A stretch of 64,000 nucleotides of DNA, taken from contig NZ_CP116256.1 of assembly GCF_027947575.1 (NCBI RefSeq), positions 4,154,001 through 4,218,000 on the forward strand, in the 5' to 3' direction. The translations under genes were made by a program, and so were the position numbers. This document shows, in pieces, positions 1 through 8,283 of this stretch. The notes under the pieces were generated by a model. The model ran no database searches, was not told the origin of the DNA, and worked only from the letters and a program-made list of their open reading frames with translations. Numbering within the stretch: the first letter of the stretch is position 1; each line of letters begins with the position of its first letter. Source of the DNA: Streptomyces rubrogriseus (lineage in GTDB: Bacteria; Actinomycetota; Actinomycetes; Streptomycetales; Streptomycetaceae).

Positions 1-1121
1 CCGGCCATGTCCCGCAGCAGTACGGCGGCCGTGCCGCCGCCGGACAGCACGCACACGCCGGTCACCTTCCCCCCGGCGTAGGTGAGCGGCTCGCTCCACC
101 AGGCGTGCGCGCCGACCGAGGTCACCGCGCCGAGCCGGGGACCGAGGGACACCGTGCCGTCCAACGTGGTGGTGTCGCCGGGCGCCAGTTCCCGGTACGG
201 GCCGAGCGCCTCGCACTCCACGACTCGGTGACGTGGCCGCAGGCCCCCCAGGTGTTCCAGCGGCGCGTCCAGTGGGTGTTCCATCCACACCTCGGCCCGC
301 GAGCCGTCGTCCGGGTACGGAGCGTCGGGGTCGACCGGAAAGCGGTAGGTCCAGGTGCCGGCCGGGCCGACGTGGGCGATCCACCCCACCGCGTCGGGGA
401 AGCCGACCTTGCCGACCACGTCCTGCGCCGGGACGTGCAGGACGTCGCCGTGCTGCTCGACGCGCGGCCGGCCGGTGCCCGCGACCAGGTCGGTGACCGG
501 CGCGCCCGCCCCGGACGTCCCCAGCCAGACCCCGTCACCCGGCCGCTCGGCGGGATGCCCAGGCAACTGGGTGACGTTCCACAGCGCCCACCGGACGGTC
601 CGCGGCGAGACGTTGTCGGCGCTGAGCCTCAGCGCGAAGTCGCACCGCCCGGACGCGAGAGTGATCCGGCGGGTCAGGCGCAGCCCGGTCCGTGGATCGT
701 CGCCGCTGGTGAGGGTGATGTCGGCGCGCGAGCCGTCGTGGGCGACGTCCACCTCGCAGGCGTACGCCCCCGAGTCCAGGACGGGGTCCGGGGGACCCGC
801 CCACTCCTCGGGACCCGACCAGCCCTGAGGGGCGGGCCAGGTCTTGTCGCCGCCCCAGTTGTGCCACGCCGACATCGGGCCGTCGTGGGGGCCGACGGCA
901 CGCGGATCCCGGGCGTTGAGCGCCTCGTCCAGGAGTTCCGGGTTGCGGTGCAGGAACTCGCGGCCGTCCCGGACCGCCGACAGGAGGCGGCCGCCCAACA
1001 CGGGGCTGAGCACCAGGCTGATCAGGCCGTTGCCCACCTCCACGATCTCGTGTCCGGCGCGCGCCCGCCGGAAGGCGCTGACCCTGCCCTGGTCGGCTCG
1101 GTGTGCGGGTGTACTGCTCAC
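1..1121 (-). CDS. DUF4380-like protein, 3' end outside the window
   Basis: The frame opens at a GTG with AAGGAG eight bases upstream and runs off the left edge, so about 373 residues are visible without the C-terminus. It has no signal peptide or membrane segment. The segment WHNWGGDKTWPAPQGW around residues 80-95 resembles DUF4380 proteins, which have an aldose-epimerase-like beta-sandwich look; I assign the family from memory and only moderately. It is the third gene of a minus-strand group behind a sorbitol-type dehydrogenase and a polyol permease, only 26 bases after the dehydrogenase stop. A role in handling a sugar or polyol is inferred from these neighbours; no catalytic residues can be named. 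Confidence 0.7.
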   Translation of the reverse strand, partial: MSSTPAHRADQGRVSAFRRARAGHEIVEVGNGLISLVLSPVLGGRLLSAVRDGREFLHRNPELLDEALNARDPRAVGPHDGPMSAWHNWGGDKTWPAPQGWSGPEEWAGPPDPVLDSGAYACEVDVAHDGSRADITLTSGDDPRTGLRLTRRITLASGRCDFALRLSADNVSPRTVRWALWNVTQLPGHPAERPGDGVWLGTSGAGAPVTDLVAGTGRPRVEQHGDVLHVPAQDVVGKVGFPDAVGWIAHVGPAGTWTYRFPVDPDAPYPDDGSRAEVWMEHPLDAPLEHLGGLRPRHRVVECEALGPYRELAPGDTTTLDGTVSLGPRLGAVTSVGAHAWWSEPLTYAGGKVTGVCVLSGGGTAAVLLRDMA

Positions 1122-1147
1122 TGAGGTGCTCCTTGAAAGGCGTGCGG

Positions 1148-2215
1148 TCAGTTCTCGAAGACGAGGCAGACCTTGCCGGCGGCGCGGCCGGCCGCCGCCT
1201 CGTAGGCGCGCTGGGCCTCGGCGAGCGGGAAGCGGTCGCTGACCAGCCGCTCGGGGTGCAGCTCCTGCCGGGCGAGCAGTTCGGCCAGCCGGGTCATGCC
1301 CTGTACGGAGGTGACCCAGGAACCGGAGATGAGCACCTGCTTGTGGAGGACGTCGTCCGAGACGTCGAGACTCATCTGCCCACCCTCGCCCACGAGTGCG
1401 AGCCGGCCGCGTACTCGCAGTGCCTTGAGGGCGAGGGAGCGGGCCGCGGGGTGACCGGAGCAGTCCACGGCCGCTTCGACACCGGTGCCACCGGTCAGCT
1501 CCAGCACCCGCTCCAGCGGCTCGGCGGAGGAGTCGAGCACCTCGTCGAACAGCCCGAGCGAGCGGGCCCACTCCATCCGTTCGGGGACGACCTCGGCGCC
1601 GTACACGGTGCGCACACCGAAGGCGCGGGCGACCATGGCAGCCGCCGCGCCGACCGGGCCGAGCCCAGTGACCAGCAGTCGGTCCGCGCCGCTCAGGGCG
1701 ATTCGGGAGAGTGCCTCGTAGACCGTGCCGATGCCGCAGGCGATGAAGGCACCGTCGACGTAGGTGAGCGGCTCGGGCAGCGGGACGCAGGTGTTCTCCT
1801 CGGCGAGGAGGTACGGGGCATGGCCCCCGTCGCGCTGCCAGCCGTAGGCGGCGCGGGACTCAGAAGTGCACCCGATGAAGTAGCCGCGCGCGCACTCGTC
1901 GCACTGGCCGCAGCCGGAGATGTGGTAGACGGCGACCCGGTCGCCGGGCTTGAGTCGCTTGCAGCCGGGGCCCACGGCGACGACCTCACCCGCCGGCTCG
2001 TGGCCGGCCACGACGTCGTCGTAGCGGGCGCCGCCTTCGCCGATGTGGCCGTTGTAGATGTAGTGGATGTCGCTGCCGCAGATTCCCGAGGCGCGTGTGC
2101 GCAGGACGACCTGGCCGTGGCCGGCCCGGGGCCGGGACGTCTCGCGCAGGTCGACGGTGCCGTCACCGGGCAGGAAGGCGCCGGTCATCGTGGCGGTGTG
2201 GGAGTCCGTGCTCAT
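1148..2215 (-). CDS. Zinc-dependent MDR dehydrogenase, sorbitol/L-idonate type
   Basis: A medium-chain dehydrogenase of 355 residues, probably oxidising a polyol or sugar alcohol with NAD(P) in the cytoplasm. The N-terminal GroES-like half has the catalytic-zinc motifs GICGSD and GHEPAGEV, and the structural-zinc cysteines lie in CGQCDECARGYFIGC. The Rossmann half has GLGPVGAAAA. I chose the ATG at 2215, not the in-frame ATG 12 codons upstream, because GAGGA sits five bases before it. It lies between the polyol permease and the DUF4380-like gene in one operon, which fits uptake followed by oxidation of a polyol. The exact substrate cannot be read from the sequence. Confidence 0.9.
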   Translation of the reverse strand: MSTDSHTATMTGAFLPGDGTVDLRETSRPRAGHGQVVLRTRASGICGSDIHYIYNGHIGEGGARYDDVVAGHEPAGEVVAVGPGCKRLKPGDRVAVYHISGCGQCDECARGYFIGCTSESRAAYGWQRDGGHAPYLLAEENTCVPLPEPLTYVDGAFIACGIGTVYEALSRIALSGADRLLVTGLGPVGAAAAMVARAFGVRTVYGAEVVPERMEWARSLGLFDEVLDSSAEPLERVLELTGGTGVEAAVDCSGHPAARSLALKALRVRGRLALVGEGGQMSLDVSDDVLHKQVLISGSWVTSVQGMTRLAELLARQELHPERLVSDRFPLAEAQRAYEAAAGRAAGKVCLVFEN

Positions 2216-2266
2216 GTCGGTCCTCATTGCTTCGAGTGGTGGAGGTGGGGAAGGGATCGCGCCCGG

Positions 2267-3613
2267 TCAGGACGACTGGAGGTCCTTCGGTGCGAGGGAG
2301 ACCGCCGGCACGGGGCCACCGGCGCGGCGCGACCCCGGGTCCTCGGGCACGTCCAGGTAGCGCCAGGTGAGCAGGGCGCCCGCCAGGTACATGCAGATGT
2401 AGACGATGACGACGCCGGTGTGGCCCACGAGTGGGTCGACGACGGAATACGTCAGGGGCCCGACGAAGGTGGAGAGCCCGGCGGCGAGGCTGTAGATGCC
2501 CATGGCGTTTCCCTTGTCCTCCTCGGGCACCAGGGACGGCAGCAGCGCGGAGAGCGGGATGTAACCGGCGAGCATGATGCCGTAGACGACCGTGGCCAGC
2601 AGGGCGACGGCGTAGTTGCCGGGCGCGAGCTGGGGCACCCAGTAGACGAGCGCCACACCGAGCGCGCAGCCGACGCCGCCGGCCCAGGCGATGGTGGAGC
2701 GCCAGCCCAGCCGGTCGCTGATCCGGCCGAAGAACGGGTCGGCGAGAATGCCGATGACACCCATGAAGGTGACCAGGGCCAGGTACTTGGATTCGCTGAT
2801 GCCGATCTCGTCGGTGAAGAACGACGGCAGGAAGACGAAGAACCCGAAGTACGGCGTCGTGTTGATCATCCGGACCACCGCTGCGATCCCGATGCGCGGA
2901 TGGCGCTTGAGCACACTGACGCCGCGCAGCAGCTCCGACCGGAAGGAGAAGCCCGGGGCCGTGGTGTCGACCATCGGCCGCGTACCGCGTGCCTCCTTGA
3001 CGGCGAAGGAGCCGATCGCCGCGCCCACCGCGACCAGCCCCAGGGACAGCCAGAAGGTGGAATAGGCGCCGACCAGCGGGATGCTGACGGCGGCGATGGC
3101 GGAGCCGATGGTGGGCAGGCCCGCGCTGTAGGCGAACCAGAACCAGCCCGCGGCGGAACCGCGCAGTTCCCTGCGGGCGGTGAGCTGGATCCACAGCAGG
3201 AACGCGTAGGCGAACAGCGGATAGGCGATGCCGCGCAGGCCGTAGAAGACGTAGACGAGAACCTGGTTCTCGCTGGGGAGGGCCAGCGTGAGGAAGAGAA
3301 CCTCGAAGACGATCCAGAGCACCGCGCCGATCCGCATGACACGGCGCGGTCCCCACACGTTGGACAGGGCGCCGGAGAGCCAGGAGCCGAGGGCGACGAA
3401 GGCGCCGTAGACGCTGATGACGAGCCCCGCGCCGGAGGAGGTGAAGCCGCTGTCGCGGAGGTACGGCTCCAGGTAGTTGGACTCCACGCCGTCACCGATC
3501 ATGAAGATCAGGACCGCGACGTACCCCCACATCAGGGGGCGGGGGATGCCTATGCGCTCCACCCAGGGCAGCGCGCTGCGCGACACCGTCGGCGCGCCGG
3601 GGGCTGTGCTCAT
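2267..3613 (-). CDS. MFS polyol permease (RbtT/DalT/CsbX-like)
   Basis: An integral membrane transporter of 448 residues with about twelve hydrophobic segments, beginning WGYVAVLIFMIGDGVESNYLEPYL. That opening and the loop SNVWGPRRVMRIG are typical of the polyol-permease branch of the major facilitator family (ribitol, arabitol, alpha-ketoglutarate relatives). The start at 3613 has GAAGGAA seven bases upstream and removes an unlikely 18-residue extension. It is the promoter-proximal gene of the operon with the sorbitol-type dehydrogenase and DUF4380-like protein, so it probably imports their substrate by proton symport. Substrate identity is inferred only. Confidence 0.9.
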   Translation of the reverse strand: MSTAPGAPTVSRSALPWVERIGIPRPLMWGYVAVLIFMIGDGVESNYLEPYLRDSGFTSSGAGLVISVYGAFVALGSWLSGALSNVWGPRRVMRIGAVLWIVFEVLFLTLALPSENQVLVYVFYGLRGIAYPLFAYAFLLWIQLTARRELRGSAAGWFWFAYSAGLPTIGSAIAAVSIPLVGAYSTFWLSLGLVAVGAAIGSFAVKEARGTRPMVDTTAPGFSFRSELLRGVSVLKRHPRIGIAAVVRMINTTPYFGFFVFLPSFFTDEIGISESKYLALVTFMGVIGILADPFFGRISDRLGWRSTIAWAGGVGCALGVALVYWVPQLAPGNYAVALLATVVYGIMLAGYIPLSALLPSLVPEEDKGNAMGIYSLAAGLSTFVGPLTYSVVDPLVGHTGVVIVYICMYLAGALLTWRYLDVPEDPGSRRAGGPVPAVSLAPKDLQSS

Positions 3614-3675
3614 CGAAGTTCCTTCCTGGGGCCCGGGGCAGGCCGGGGACGTAGCCGGAAGCGGCAAGCGCAGCC

Positions 3676-3704
3676 ATTAAATATGAATTAATACGGGGTT
3701 TCAA
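3676..3704 (-). promoter_or_regulatory. Sigma-70-type promoter of the polyol operon with candidate operator
   Basis: Read on the minus strand there is a -35 TTGAAA (3699-3704), a 17-base spacer and a -10 TTTAAT (3676-3681), each one base from consensus. It lies about 60 bases before the permease start, in an AT-rich patch that stands out from its surroundings. ATTAA and TTAAT form inverted arms (3676-3692) over the -10 and could be a regulator site. The rest of 3614-3955 shows no gene. Confidence 0.65.
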
Positions 3705-3955
3705 TAGTGGCGCCGGTCACAGGGGGAGGGTCTGGCCCCAGTAGCCGGTGGTCGTCCGAGGATGCCTGGGGGGTCGCTTCGCCAGTGAAGTTCCCGGGAG
3801 GTGCGTGAACACCGTGTGGCCGGGCACAAGGGCTGTCGAACCGAGGTCCCGACGTTCGGGGCCGGTAGGGATCGATCAACTGACAGGCGAACTCGGGCCG
3901 TTGTGGGGCCTGTACGCACACGCGCCCGAGTCGCGATTGAGGGATGGGGTTTGAA

Positions 3956-4111
3956 ATGATCATTCTTGGACTGATTCTGCTGATCATCGGCCTGCTCGTC
4001 GGCATGGGTCTGCTGACGACGATTGGTGGCATCCTCATCCTGGTGGGCGCCATCCTGTGGATCCTGGGTGCCACCGGACGCGCGGTCGGTGGACGCAAGC
4101 ACTTCTTCTGA
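3956..4111 (+). CDS. Small hydrophobic membrane protein (DUF6131-like), 51 aa
   Basis: Two hydrophobic helices (residues 2-20 and 22-40) are joined by a Gly/Thr turn and end in a basic tail, GRAVGGRKHFF. This matches a family of tiny actinobacterial membrane proteins of about 50 residues that I recall as DUF6131; function is unknown. A GGGG stretch precedes the ATG by about seven bases. It stands alone between the polyol operon and a TetR gene. Confidence 0.75.
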   Translation: MIILGLILLIIGLLVGMGLLTTIGGILILVGAILWILGATGRAVGGRKHFF

Positions 4112-4266
4112 GGCCGCCGGGGTGCTTCACCGGCGCTCCGCGGCGAGTGATTCGCCCGCTCGTCGAACCCAGTCCGCTCCGTATCGAACCGGCGGCGCGC
4201 AGCGTGCGGCATGTGGCCCGCACGCAGCGCGCCGCCTGCGGTACGGGCCCCGGCGCGATCGGCGGC

Positions 4267-4500
4267 TCACCGCCGCCATGACAGACGCATCTGGCTGATC
4301 GGCCCAGCGCTGATCAGCCGGACGTGCTCACAGGCCGCCGACGCCTCCAGGAGCTTCTCGCGGGACTCCTGTGAGGCGTGGTAGAAGGTCCGCTCGATGA
4401 TCCGGCACAGGGCGCGTGCCATCGCCGAGGCTTGTTCGGGTGCGGTGCCGGACTGAATGCCGGCCCGCTCCAGGACAGCGGTCCCGCAGAGTGGGCGAGA
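4267..4500 (-). pseudogene. C-terminal remnant of a TetR-like regulator
   Basis: One minus-strand frame reads TAVLERAGIQSGTAPEQASA and then ARALCRIIERTFYHASQESR to a TGA at 4267-4269. The spacing and the RIIERTFYHAS segment resemble C-terminal helices of TetR-family ligand domains. There is no start or DNA-binding part, because the frame is cut by the end of the intact TetR gene at 4515. I read it as debris of a second regulator. Confidence 0.4.
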
Positions 4501-4514
4501 GGCGGAGGGTCCGG

Positions 4515-5213
4515 TCAGCCGAACCGGTCGAGCAGGGCGTCGAGCCCCGCGGCCAGTGTCTCCGGGCCGCCCCGCTCCGTCAGCCCGGTGGCGGTGGCAC
4601 GCAGATGCGGCAGTTGCTGGGCCGAGATGCGGTGCAGCCCGATGCGGAAGGCGGGGTCCGGCTCGTCCGGGGCGTCGTCCATGGCTCGCAGTTCGACGAT
4701 CAGATAGCCGAGGAGCCAGGCGGTGAAGGCGCGGTGCAGGGCCAGAGCGCGATGTTCGTCCAGGTCCGCGAGGAGGGCGAGGATCCGCTCGTCGCCGCGC
4801 AGCACCGGCTCGGGCCGACGGGCGAGTGGTGTCGACAGCAGGCGGGTGGCGAGCAGGGGCACCACATTCGGGTGACGCATCGCCACCCGGTAGGTCGCGA
4901 GCGCGATGTGGTGCAGCCCGGCACGCCAGTCGCCGTCCGGTGTCTGGCCGAGCTCCTCCTCCAGCTCCAGGAAGAGCGCCCCCACGAGCCCGTCGAGCAG
5001 TTCGTCCTTCCCCGACGCATAGCGGTACAGCGCCATCGCCTCGACGCCCAGCTCGGCTCCCAGTCCGCGCATGCTCAGTCCCGACAGCCCGTCTCGGTCG
5101 ACAACCTCGAGTGCCGAGGCCATCACCAGCTCACGGTTGAGCCTTCCGTACCGCCCCCGGTCGCCGGCGCGCCGCCGACGCCCGTCGTCGCCAGCCTTCA
5201 CCTCTTCCGGCAC
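4515..5213 (-). CDS. TetR/AcrR-family transcriptional regulator (TetR_C type)
   Basis: A 232-residue cytoplasmic repressor. The helix-turn-helix is at residues 27-73 (LVMASALEVVDRDGLSGLSM, then MALYRYASGKDELLDGLVG); the C-terminal two thirds is helical, as in the TetR_C ligand/dimer domain. The N-terminus is very basic and Arg/Gly-rich. It is divergent from the polysaccharide block beginning at 5348, and a tandem palindromic element (5295-5319) lies between. By family habit it should repress itself and that block. Confidence 0.88.
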   Translation of the reverse strand: MPEEVKAGDDGRRRRAGDRGRYGRLNRELVMASALEVVDRDGLSGLSMRGLGAELGVEAMALYRYASGKDELLDGLVGALFLELEEELGQTPDGDWRAGLHHIALATYRVAMRHPNVVPLLATRLLSTPLARRPEPVLRGDERILALLADLDEHRALALHRAFTAWLLGYLIVELRAMDDAPDEPDPAFRIGLHRISAQQLPHLRATATGLTERGGPETLAAGLDALLDRFG

Positions 5214-5294
5214 GCTACGTCACCTCACTTCCTCGAACCGTGCCCTCGGGGCACTCTGCTCTCCCTTGACGCAAGTCCACGATAAGCGCAATAT

Positions 5295-5319
5295 CGTACA
5301 TATACGTCGTAAACATACG
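5295..5319. promoter_or_regulatory. Tandem palindromic operator candidate
   Basis: Two 12-base palindromes of the form CGTA-N4-TACG (CGTACATATACG and CGTAAACATACG) are adjacent, separated by one T. They lie 82 bases from the TetR start and 29 bases before the glycosyltransferase start. The position and symmetry fit an operator for the divergent TetR regulator; binding is inferred. Confidence 0.55.
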
Positions 5320-5347
5320 GCGTCTGCGTACGGCGTCAGGAGCGACC

Positions 5348-7183
5348 ATGACGCAGAACGGACCGGGGGGAGCGCCAGACCTGCTGGAGGTGGAGCACCA
5401 CCTCACAGAGATCTCGGACGGCAACGTCGTCCGGGTCACCCCGGCCGGCCCCTTCTTCCGCCCGGCCCCGCACGAGCGCCGCAGGGCCCGCCCCGGCACC
5501 TTCGTCCCCGCCGTGCGACGCCGCGACCGCTTCCTGCTCGCCGTGATCGCGCTCGGCTGGACGACGAGCTTCGTCTGGTTCTGGACCTGGTGGCTCCAGC
5601 CCGAGCACCGCGTGGGCTGGGCCGGGTTGGTGATCAACAGCGCGCTGCTGCTGTACCTCACGGCCCTGCCGGCGTACTTCTTCGTCACCGCGCTCAGGGT
5701 GCGCCGGGTCGACCCGGCTCTGCCGGTGCCCGCGCTGTCGGTCGCCTTCGCGGTGACCCGTGCGCCCAGTGAACCCTGGCCGACGGCCCGGCGCACGCTG
5801 GAGGCGATGCTGACCCAGGACTACCCGTACCCCTACGACGTGTGGTTGTGCGACGAGCAGCCCACCGCGGAGTCGGCGCGGTGGTGCCGGGCCAACCGTG
5901 TACGGATTTCCTCGCGCGCCGGCGTGCCGGCCTACCACCGGTCCCAGTGGCCGCGCCGGACCCGCTGCAAAGAGGGCAACTTCGCCTACTTCTACGACCA
6001 CTGGGGCTACGAGCGGTACGAGGTCGTCGCGCAGCTCGACTGCGACCACGTGCCGGAGCCGACGTATCTCGCCGAGATGGTGCGGCCGTTCGGCGACCCC
6101 GCCCTCGGCTACGTCGCCGCCCCCAGCATCTGCGACGCGAACGCGTCACAGTCCTGGTCGGCCCGCGGTCGGCTGCACCGTGAGGCCGTGTGGCACGGTG
6201 CGGTGCAACTGGGGCACAGCGACGGACTCGCGCCGATGTGCATCGGCTCGCACTACGCGGTGCGCACCCGAGCCCTGCGGGACATCGGCGGGCTGGGGCC
6301 CGAGCTCGCCGAGGACTTCTCCACGACGTACCTGCTCAATTCCGCCGGCTGGCACGGGGCGTTCGCCATCGACGCCGAGGCGCACGGCGACGGCCCCCTG
6401 ACCTTCGGCGACATGGTCACCCAGGAGTACCAGTGGTCGCGCAGCCTGGCGACCATGCTGCTGGGGCTGCTGCCGGGCCATCTGCGCCGGCTGTCCGCCC
6501 TGTTGCGGCTGAGGTTCACCTACGCGCTGGCCTACTACCCGATCCTCGGACTGATGGTCATCGCCGGGCTGGTGCTGCCACCGGTAGCCGTGGTGACCGG
6601 CATCCCCTGGGTGGCCGTCGACTATTTCGACTTCCTGCTGCACTTCTGGTCCCTTCCGGGCTGGCTGCTGCTGACCCTGCTCCTGCTGCGCCGACGCGGG
6701 CTCCTGCGGCCCCCCGGTGCGCCGCTGGTCAGCTGGGAGGTGTGGCTCTTCGCCCTCGCCCGCTGGCCGTTCGTGGTCTGGGGGCTGGTGGGAGCGGCGG
6801 CCCAGCGGCTGCGGCCCCGGCCTCTCACCTTCAAGGTCACGCCCAAGGGCGCCGAGGGCCCACAGCCCCTGCTCGCCCGGCTGATCCTCCCCTTCGCGAC
6901 TCTCGCAGCCGGCCTGTCCGGCGTCGCCCTGTACGGAGAGCTGAACAGCGCGTCGGTCGGCTACGTCTTCCTCTGCCTGCTCGCCGCGGTCGGATACGCA
7001 GCCGTGGCGGTCGCCGTGCCCCTTCTGCATCTGCGCGAGGCCGGACGCCGCGTCGGTCTGCGGCCCGCCGGGCTGCTGCCCCTCGCACGGCTTCCGCTGG
7101 CCCTCGGCGCGCTCTCGGCCCTCCCGGTCGTCGCGGCCCTCGTCTTCTTCCCGGCGTACGCCGCCGCCGTCCTGGGGTGGTGA
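5348..7183 (+). CDS. Membrane glycosyltransferase family 2, cellulose-synthase-like
   Basis: A polymerising GT2 of 611 residues, likely extending a polysaccharide from a UDP-sugar at the cytoplasmic face and exporting it. Two transmembrane segments (about 60-82 and 90-118) precede the catalytic domain (about 130-370), and at least six hydrophobic segments follow. The catalytic domain has the D-x-D motif in LDCDHVPEP near residue 231, and an acidic AEDFSTTYLL in place of the usual TED. Near residue 358 it has QEYQWSRS where cellulose synthases carry QxxRW, so the usual Arg is Gln. AGGAG precedes the ATG. It starts a co-directional block with galE, ugd and a UDP-xylose-synthase-like gene, suggesting the polymer uses those sugars. 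Confidence 0.88.
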   Translation: MTQNGPGGAPDLLEVEHHLTEISDGNVVRVTPAGPFFRPAPHERRRARPGTFVPAVRRRDRFLLAVIALGWTTSFVWFWTWWLQPEHRVGWAGLVINSALLLYLTALPAYFFVTALRVRRVDPALPVPALSVAFAVTRAPSEPWPTARRTLEAMLTQDYPYPYDVWLCDEQPTAESARWCRANRVRISSRAGVPAYHRSQWPRRTRCKEGNFAYFYDHWGYERYEVVAQLDCDHVPEPTYLAEMVRPFGDPALGYVAAPSICDANASQSWSARGRLHREAVWHGAVQLGHSDGLAPMCIGSHYAVRTRALRDIGGLGPELAEDFSTTYLLNSAGWHGAFAIDAEAHGDGPLTFGDMVTQEYQWSRSLATMLLGLLPGHLRRLSALLRLRFTYALAYYPILGLMVIAGLVLPPVAVVTGIPWVAVDYFDFLLHFWSLPGWLLLTLLLLRRRGLLRPPGAPLVSWEVWLFALARWPFVVWGLVGAAAQRLRPRPLTFKVTPKGAEGPQPLLARLILPFATLAAGLSGVALYGELNSASVGYVFLCLLAAVGYAAVAVAVPLLHLREAGRRVGLRPAGLLPLARLPLALGALSALPVVAALVFFPAYAAAVLGW

Positions 7184-8277
7184 GCCACGTGAACGCCTCC
7201 TCGACCCGCTCCGCCACCCGCGCGGGTGCCGCGGCGACCGTGCTGGTGACCGGCGGGGCCGGCTTCATCGGCAGTCACGCCTGCGTGGAGCTGCTGGACC
7301 ACGGTTACGAGGTCATCGTGGTCGACGACCACTCCAACAGCACCCCCCAAGTCCTCCAGCGCGTCGAACGCATCGCGGGCCGTTTCGTCGGTGCGGTCTA
7401 CGAGCTGGACATTCGTGATCGGCGCGCCCTGTCGGCCGTATTCGACCGTCACCATGTGGACGCCGTCGTGCACTTCGCCGCGCACAAGGCCGTGGGCGAG
7501 TCGACACGGATGCCCGTCCAGTACTACGACAACAACGTGGGAGGTACCACCTGTCTGCTGGCCGCGATGCGCCGTCACGACGTTCGCCGGCTGGTGTTCT
7601 CCTCGTCGTGCTCCGTCTACGGCGACACGGGCGGTCGGCCGCTCGACGAGTCGGCTCCGGCCCGGCCCACCAACCCCTACGCGGCCTCGAAGTGGCTGTG
7701 CGAGCGCATCCTCGCCGACGTCTGCCGGCACTGGCCCGACCTCGCGGTGCTGTGCCTGCGCTACTTCAACCCGACCGGAGCCCACCCCAGCGGGCTGCTG
7801 GGCGAGGCGCCGGGCGGTGAGCCCGACAACCTCATGCCCTACGTGTCACAGGTGGCGCTCGGGCGAAGGGATCGCCTCCGTGTCTTCGGCGGCGACTATC
7901 CCACCCCCGACGGCACCGCGATCCGCGATTACCTCCACGTCATGGACACGGTGGAGGCACACCGCGTGGCCCTGGACCATCTCGTCGGCCTGAGGGGGAT
8001 GCGGACCTTCAACCTCGGTTCAGGAAAGGGAAGTTCCGTCCTCGACGTGGTCCGGGCGTTCAGCGCGGCCTGCGGCAGGCCCATTCCGTACGACATCGTG
8101 GGCCGCCGTCCCGGAGACGTGGCGGAACTCGTGGCCGACCCCCGCGCCGTCGCCGGCGCCTGGGGCTGGCGCCCCACCCGCGACCTGGCCGCGATGTGCC
8201 GGGACGCCTGGCACTTCCAACAGCTCAACCCGCACGGCTACGCCGGATCGGACCGGCGGCCGGGCACGAAGGAGTGA
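7180..8277 (+). CDS. galE: UDP-glucose 4-epimerase
   Basis: An extended short-chain dehydrogenase of 365 residues that interconverts UDP-glucose and UDP-galactose; relatives also act on UDP-xylose/arabinose. The NAD site is TGGAGFIGSH near residue 24. The catalytic region has SSSCSVYG, then Tyr167 and Lys171 in NPYAASK; ALDYL-type C-terminal features are present. The GTG start overlaps the glycosyltransferase stop (GTGA), implying translational coupling; a second GTG at 7189 is possible and would drop three residues. With ugd and the UDP-xylose-synthase-like gene it could supply several UDP-sugars to the synthase. Confidence 0.92.
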   Translation: MSHVNASSTRSATRAGAAATVLVTGGAGFIGSHACVELLDHGYEVIVVDDHSNSTPQVLQRVERIAGRFVGAVYELDIRDRRALSAVFDRHHVDAVVHFAAHKAVGESTRMPVQYYDNNVGGTTCLLAAMRRHDVRRLVFSSSCSVYGDTGGRPLDESAPARPTNPYAASKWLCERILADVCRHWPDLAVLCLRYFNPTGAHPSGLLGEAPGGEPDNLMPYVSQVALGRRDRLRVFGGDYPTPDGTAIRDYLHVMDTVEAHRVALDHLVGLRGMRTFNLGSGKGSSVLDVVRAFSAACGRPIPYDIVGRRPGDVAELVADPRAVAGAWGWRPTRDLAAMCRDAWHFQQLNPHGYAGSDRRPGTKE

Positions 8278-8283
8278 CCCGTC

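Noticed and set aside
1103..3691. An 862-codon plus-strand frame across the polyol operon
   Set aside because: It is antisense to a convincing dehydrogenase and permease; the translation is low-complexity Gly/Asp/Arg-rich with no family match.
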